Below are positions 5,946-8,803 of a stretch of DNA of 8,803 bases, one piece after another. The DNA is from DASRHY01 sp046765875. GTDB taxonomy: Bacteria > Actinomycetota > Actinomycetes > Propionibacteriales > Kribbellaceae. The stretch is from contig JBKPSJ010000338.1 in the NCBI GenBank assembly GCA_046765875.1, positions 1 to 8,803 on the forward strand. The letters run 5' to 3'. Each line of letters begins with the position of its first letter. Positions within the stretch are counted from its first letter, which is position 1. The position numbers were made by a program, and so were the translations under genes. The notes under the pieces are model-generated. The model did no database searches. It was not told the DNA's origin and was given only the letters and a program-made list of their open reading frames with translations.

Positions 5946-6086
5946 CTAGCGGCCCTGTTTGCGACGCTCGATGGCGCGCTGGATCCGCTGCTGGTCCTGG
6001 CCGAGCACTTTGGCCAGAATCTGGACCCGGAACTTCCAGGCAGCCACCGCGGCCACCACCAACACAAGGATGATGAAGAAGGTCAT
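5946..6086 (-). CDS. 46-residue single-pass membrane protein
   Basis: The minus strand encodes a 46-residue protein, starting at ATG 6086 and ending with TAG at 5946. AAAGGA lies 6 bases before the ATG (bases 6098-6093), a good ribosome-binding site. Residues 3-16 (FFIILVLVVAAVAA) form a hydrophobic helix, followed by W17-K18 and then a highly basic polar helix ending in RAIERRKQGR. By the positive-inside rule the C-terminus would face the cytoplasm. It is divergent from the CAT-anticodon tRNA, about 100 bases away, and upstream of nothing else on its strand. I do not recognise a named family, although short TM proteins of this type are common in actinobacteria. The composition, start site and tRNA-flanked position argue it is real. 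Confidence 0.75.
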   Translation of the reverse strand: MTFFIILVLVVAAVAAWKFRVQILAKVLGQDQQRIQRAIERRKQGR

Positions 6087-6125
6087 GACCGGTCCTTTCT
6101 CGGAGTGCTACACACCATCCTGATG

Positions 6126-6159
6126 CTCAGGGGCAAGCCTGAACACCGACTCAGGGCAA
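6126..6159. repeat. short direct repeat in the divergent gap before the CAT tRNA
   Basis: CTCAGGGGCAA (6126-6136) and CTCAGGGCAA (6150-6159) are near-identical copies with a 24-bp period. They lie between the start of the small membrane protein gene and the tRNA gene, where promoters for both should be. Two and a bit helical turns apart suggests a possible paired binding site, but chance cannot be excluded. Confidence 0.35.
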
Positions 6160-6187
6160 ACCCCGAGTAGGCTGCGGCGGTCGAAGC

Positions 6188-6261
6188 GGGGCGGTAGCTC
6201 AGCCGGTTAGAGCAGGGGACTCATAATCCCTGGGTCGTGGGTTCGAGACCCACCCGCCCCA
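6188..6261 (+). tRNA. tRNA with anticodon CAT (tRNA-Ile2 or elongator tRNA-Met)
   Basis: Acceptor GGGGCGG (6188-6194) pairs with CCGCCCC (6254-6260), D stem GCTC/GAGC, anticodon stem GGGGA/TCCCT with one G-T pair, loop CTCATAA with CAT at 6222-6224, T stem GTGGG/CCCAC, discriminator A at 6261. CCA is not encoded (CCT follows). The anticodon arm and GGTCG variable region resemble bacterial tRNA-Ile2, whose C34 is modified to lysidine. Elongator Met has the same anticodon and cannot be excluded by eye. An initiator tRNA is unlikely because position 1-72 is a normal G-C pair. Confidence 0.95.
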
Positions 6262-6263
6262 CC
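6222..6263 (+). other. candidate integration (att) site in the 3' half of the CAT tRNA
   Basis: The integrase remnant begins within 90 bp of the tRNA 3' end, the standard arrangement for actinobacterial elements that integrate at tRNA genes. The crossover core is usually the anticodon-to-3'-end part. No second copy of this segment occurs in the window, so the other end of the element would lie outside or is lost. Position-based inference only. Confidence 0.3.
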
Positions 6264-6323
6264 TGGCATCTTCGCAGGTCAGGGCCACATTGATAGGCCG
6301 ATGACGATCGTCGGACGACTCGT

Positions 6324-6345
6324 CGTGGTGCCACACGTGGTGCCA
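6324..6345. repeat. tandem CGTGGTGCCA repeat between tRNA and integrase remnant
   Basis: CGTGGTGCCA occurs at 6324-6333 and 6336-6345 with a 12-bp period. Just upstream is the 10-bp palindrome GACGATCGTC (6303-6312). Clustered short repeats next to an attachment site are typical of arm-type binding sites for integrase or excisionase, but this identification is inference. Confidence 0.4.
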
Positions 6346-6350
6346 GTGCT

Positions 6351-7067
6351 GTGACGGTAGCTGACACGACGGCGCGATCCCAGACGAGAAGACGGCAGCG
6401 CGGAGGGGTCGAGCCTCTGCCGTCCGGTGCCCTTCGCGCGAAGGTTTTGCGGGTCGAGACCCGGTCTGGAAGCGCCGACTCTATTTGAGCGAGACGACCC
6501 GCCGGGACCGCGCCAGGCGCGGCTTGCGGAGCAGGCGCGTACGAGGCTGTTGAACCAGGTCGGTGAGAAGCGCAACCCGCGCAGCCGGGCGACGATGGAT
6601 CAGCTCATCGATAAGTACCTCACCGTGTTGAAGGCGGATCCGTCGACTCGTCGCGGGTACGAATCGAAGATTCGTACGCACATCCGCCCGCTGCTCGGCA
6701 GCATCCCGCTTACTCGTGTCACGTCGAGTTGCTGGATTCGTTCTACGCCGAGCTTCGTCGCTGCCGTGATCACTGCGACGGCAGGCCGTCGATCCAGCAC
6801 CAGCCTGCACGACTCATCGCTGCGACGAGCACAGCGGCACACCGTGTGTTCCAGCCGACCCCGCGGGCTGCCGTGCCTGTCGGCGCGCCTGCAGGCCGCG
6901 CGTCTGCAACGGCTTGTCTGATTCCACCGTGCGTCAGATCCACTGGATTATCAGCGGCGCGCTCGACCGCGCCGGAGTCTGGAAGTGGATCGCGGTGAAC
7001 CCGGCCGAGCACGCCGACAAGCCAGCGCTGCCGCACCCGGATCCGGAACCCCCGACGGCCGAAGAAG
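6351..7067 (+). pseudogene. tyrosine recombinase (phage-type integrase) pseudogene, N-terminal part
   Basis: Four pieces in three frames read as one protein. Piece one begins at GTG 6351 and includes RRRQRGGVEPLPSGALRAKV; it ends at TGA 6486. Piece two, shifted, carries LAEQARTRLLNQVGEKRNPR and a core-binding domain start (DQLIDKYL...PSTRRGYES). A base is missing at 6720/6721; restoring G gives GTC-GAC-GTC-GAG and continues into LLDSFYAELRRCRDHC. A third shift near 6800 leads to a cysteine-rich stretch (CDEHSGTPC, CRACRRAC) and VRQIHWIISGALDRAGVWKW, ending at PPTAEEA. I recognise this order from actinobacterial integrases inserted at tRNA genes. The catalytic C-terminal domain with its R, H, R and Y residues is absent; sequence beyond 7067 is unrelated. 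The gene cannot make active recombinase. Confidence 0.85.
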
Positions 7068-7440
7068 CGCGCCCGCTCGGGCAGCGCGCGCAGCCGGTCC
7101 AGCTTCGTGATCAGCTCCTGCCGGTCCCCGCGGCCGGTCTTCGCACGCCGCATCAGCTCCCGGATCTTGTCTTTCTCGTGCTGCGCCTCCACGGTCGTGA
7201 TCGCGCGTTGCTGTTCGAGCTTCGTGAGTTTCGCTAATCACGCGGTTGCCGACGCGTTTGACCTCGGCGACGCCGTCGGCGGTCAACGGCTCCCCGGGCG
7301 ACGCTTTCCGCTGGACGACCTGGGGCGTCGCGAGCATCTGGCAGGTGCGGGCGTTGCCCGCGACCCGCTGCACGCCGAGCACCGCGGCCGGCGTGACCGC
7401 GTGCAGCCGCCCGGACAGCGCCGTGCGCGGCTGGTGACGT
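7066..7440 (-). pseudogene. remnant with LQRxAGN-like motif and a charged helical segment
   Basis: On the minus strand, about 7404-7236 reads VTPAAVLGVQRVAGNA, then CQMLATPQVVQRKASPG. This resembles the LQRxAGNxAV...VQR motif common near the N-termini of actinobacterial proteins associated with DUF4157 and contractile-injection-like systems. Near 7236 the frame breaks and a second frame continues from 7234 with AKLTKLEQQRAITTVEAQHE, then KDKIRELMRRAKTG and LITKLDRLRALPERARFF: a strongly charged, probably helical segment. That ends abruptly about 7066, exactly where the opposing integrase remnant ends. Whether the two segments were once one gene is uncertain. There is no start codon with a ribosome-binding site. 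It is probably debris from a larger gene; family identity is a pattern match only. Confidence 0.45.
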
Positions 7441-7474
7441 CCACCCACGACGACAACCGCGGCATCTGGCAGAC

Positions 7475-7720
7475 CTACAGCCCCCTCATGGACCCCAACC
7501 CGACGCAACCACTCGCAAGTAGCGCGGCATTCATCGTGCTGGTGAACTCCTGCCTCAGCAGTAGGTACTGCCACATGGAGACGGCAGATCGCTCCGGATC
7601 GGTATGTTTCGGGACACCCAGTTGGGTCTCGGTGGCCGGATCCGATCTACGGCTCTTGGGTTTGAATCTTCCGCTGTGCGGGACTGATGGGGATGCTGGC
7701 GTGAGAACGCAGGGGCGTCG
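7475..7720 (-). other. minus-strand open frame without start, possibly gene debris
   Basis: A frame ending at TAG (7477-7475) stays open for about 80 codons toward higher coordinates. It includes DPERSAVSMWQYLLLRQEF and TSTMNAALLASG, which looks more protein-like than neighbouring frames. The only ATGs give at most 33 residues and no ribosome-binding site is seen. No family is recognised. It lies just downstream of the WD40 fragment in the same direction but in another frame. Nothing else is supported in this stretch. Confidence 0.25.
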
Positions 7721-7721
7721 G

Positions 7722-8269
7722 TCAGGGACAGATGGTGCGGTAGGGGCGGCCGCGGAAGTTGTCGCGCCATTCCGGCTCGGTGATGTCGCGGCCGGCCATT
7801 TGGCATGCGGATGTGAGGGCGTGTTCGATGCGTGTGTCCCTGCGGTAGATCGCGTCGTCGTATGAGGTCATCAGCACGGTGTGGTCGTCGATATGGAAGC
7901 CGGCGTTGATCCCGGTGCGGTTCGGGACGACGATGGTGCCGAGCGGAGTTCCGGTGTCGCCGGCGTACAGGCTGACCGCGCTGTCTGCTCCGGTCGCCAC
8001 CAGGAGGTGCCGTCGGTGGTGTAGGCGAGGCCGTTTGAGCCTCGATGTTCTAGGGCTGGTGGGCGGACGGGGGTTCCGGTCACGGTGTCGAGTACCAACA
8101 CGTCGCCGTGCTGACTGGTGATGGCCACGTGTCGCCCGTTCGGGGAGAAGGCGATGACCTTGGGGGTAGGCATCGGCAGCGTGCCGGAGCGGATGACGGT
8201 GCCGGCCTCGAGGTCCAGCAGCGACCACCCCGTGTTCGAGACCTGGAGCCCGCCGGTGTACGGCAGACC
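7722..8269 (-). pseudogene. C-terminal fragment of a WD40-repeat protein, frameshifted
   Basis: The minus strand carries about 180 residues of WD40 sequence in two frames. The first, open from just after a TAG at 8272-8270, reads SLLDLEAGTVIRSG, then KVIAFSPNGRHVAITSQHGD and VLVLDTVTGTP, typical blade strands. Near 8005 a base is missing: inserting a C would join DGT to LLVATGADSAVSLY. The second frame ends with LTSACQMAGRDITEPEWRD and RPYRTICP at TGA 7722. This tail is characteristic of large actinobacterial regulators or STAND NTPases with C-terminal WD40 propellers, where the propeller senses protein partners. The N-terminal domains are missing: upstream is a stop and no comparable sequence. 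A lone ATG (8173) has no ribosome-binding site. It is a decayed 3' end of a large gene. Confidence 0.8.
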
Positions 8270-8272
8270 CTA

Positions 8273-8628
8273 TGACGCCGCTGGCCCCCAGCAGTGACGT
8301 TGCCTATAGCAACGAGTCTGTCAATGGCCATGTCAATGCAGATGAACCGATCATGCCGGAAGTGACGCGATAGACAGCCGCCACCTCGTCGTTCTCAGCG
8401 TGCTGACAGCTCAGTCGGCGAGGGCCGTGCATCTCGTAATCAGCTGGCTCGGGTTGGCCCGTGCTACCGCACGCTCTATGAGATCGAGCCGCGCGCCGCA
8501 CGCGATACGGGGCATGCGGCCTGCGGCCGGCCGGCGGGTCTCAGCCGCTTGCTTTCCCACTCGTGACGTTCGAGCGATCGCTCGGGGACGGTCAGGATCC
8601 GTTGGTCGCTTTGCCGGGTTGGTGTCGA
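8273..8628. other. 356-bp stretch without a supported gene
   Basis: Open frames cross it on both strands (for example minus 8704-8411), but their residues are of low-information R, A and P type and I see no motif, start signal or family. It separates the WD40 fragment from the gene end at the right edge. The only structure is a 14-bp palindrome at 8571-8584 and a short CCGGCCGG run near 8526. Confidence 0.5.
8571..8584. repeat. perfect 14-bp palindrome
   Basis: CGAGCGATCGCTCG is identical on both strands and contains the octamer GCGATCGC. It lies 45 bases downstream of the stop of the gene at the right edge. The arms are too short and without a T run, so a terminator is doubtful. Confidence 0.35.
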
Positions 8629-8803
8629 TCACCGTTGGTCGGCCAGCGCGTCCTGTAGACCATAGGCGCCGATGTCGGCTAGAGCATCGATTACGTCGAG
8701 GCATCTTTCGCGGTCGGTGGGCGTACCTTCGCGGTAGATGCGTATGACGACCGAGATGATGTGGGTGCTGGTCACTACACGGTGAGTCTGCACATCGCCG
8801 AAA
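8629..8803 (-). CDS. C-terminal end of an unidentified gene, cut by the window edge
   Basis: The minus strand is open from the window edge to TGA at 8631-8629 and gives 57 residues beginning FGDVQTHRVVTSTHIISVVI and ending with YGLQDALADQR. The middle (RIYREGTPTDRERCLDVIDA) looks like helical repeat or the last helices of a large protein: the pattern of L-V-I alternating with charged residues, then RCLDVIDAL, is reminiscent of C-terminal tails of actinobacterial NTPases. That resemblance is not strong enough to name a family. No start is visible. It is in the same direction as the WD40 fragment but about 360 bases upstream of it. It may be intact outside this window or, like its neighbours, a remnant. 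Confidence 0.5.
   Translation of the reverse strand, partial: FGDVQTHRVVTSTHIISVVIRIYREGTPTDRERCLDVIDALADIGAYGLQDALADQR

Noticed and set aside
5867..6067. Minus-strand 66-codon frame overlapping the small membrane protein
   Set aside because: It is in another frame and of S, R and P composition with no ribosome-binding site. The 46-residue frame has a proper start and helix.
7107..7865. Plus-strand 252-codon frame covering the right-hand debris
   Set aside because: It runs antisense to the WD40 and AGN-motif fragments, has no start signal and no motif. Length is due to high GC.
8411..8747. Open frames on both strands between the palindrome and the right edge
   Set aside because: Neither has a recognisable motif. 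The plus one runs antisense to the coding-like C-terminus at 8629-8803, and the minus one overlaps it in another frame.
6262..8803. A novel functional system in the accessory region
   Set aside because: All recognisable pieces are frameshifted or truncated, and the directions clash. It looks like decayed element DNA, so no working system is claimed.

Overview
The window is high-GC DNA with GC-biased third codon positions, GTG starts, a leaderless promoter and actinobacterial protein families. It suggests an actinomycete; the order Propionibacteriales (for example Kribbella or Nocardioides relatives) is only a guess. No complete previously undescribed system is visible. The left 6.2 kb is ordinary chromosome with a few interesting details, and the right 2.5 kb is a graveyard of decayed mobile or accessory DNA next to a tRNA gene.

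Bases 1-3703 form a drug-export and regulation cassette. The 3' end of a TetR-type regulator gene converges, stop to stop with one base between, on a MarR/GbsR-type regulator gene on the minus strand. That gene diverges from a two-gene operon for an ABC-2 exporter (ATPase plus a two-repeat permease of the COG3559 type). The 105-bp divergent gap holds a perfect 21-bp inverted repeat, a good leaderless promoter for the ATPase gene, and a second inverted repeat between its -35 and -10 boxes. The operon ends in a 15-bp-stem terminator.

Bases 3704-6261 hold a G-rich repeat tract, a 298-residue sigma-70 family factor whose region 4.2 has lost the usual -35-contacting residues, a 178-residue protein of unknown function, tRNA-Asn(GTT), a 46-residue single-pass membrane protein on the minus strand, and a tRNA with anticodon CAT (tRNA-Ile2 or elongator tRNA-Met).

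Bases 6262-8803 start right behind the CAT tRNA with a tyrosine-recombinase pseudogene. It has three frameshifts and no catalytic domain, which is the usual residue of an element integrated at a tRNA 3' end. It collides with minus-strand debris: a fragment with an LQRxAGN-like motif followed by a charged helical stretch, an open frame without a start, a frameshifted C-terminal WD40 fragment, and finally the C-terminus of an unidentified gene that runs off the right edge. This segment has lost most coding integrity and probably performs no function as a unit.
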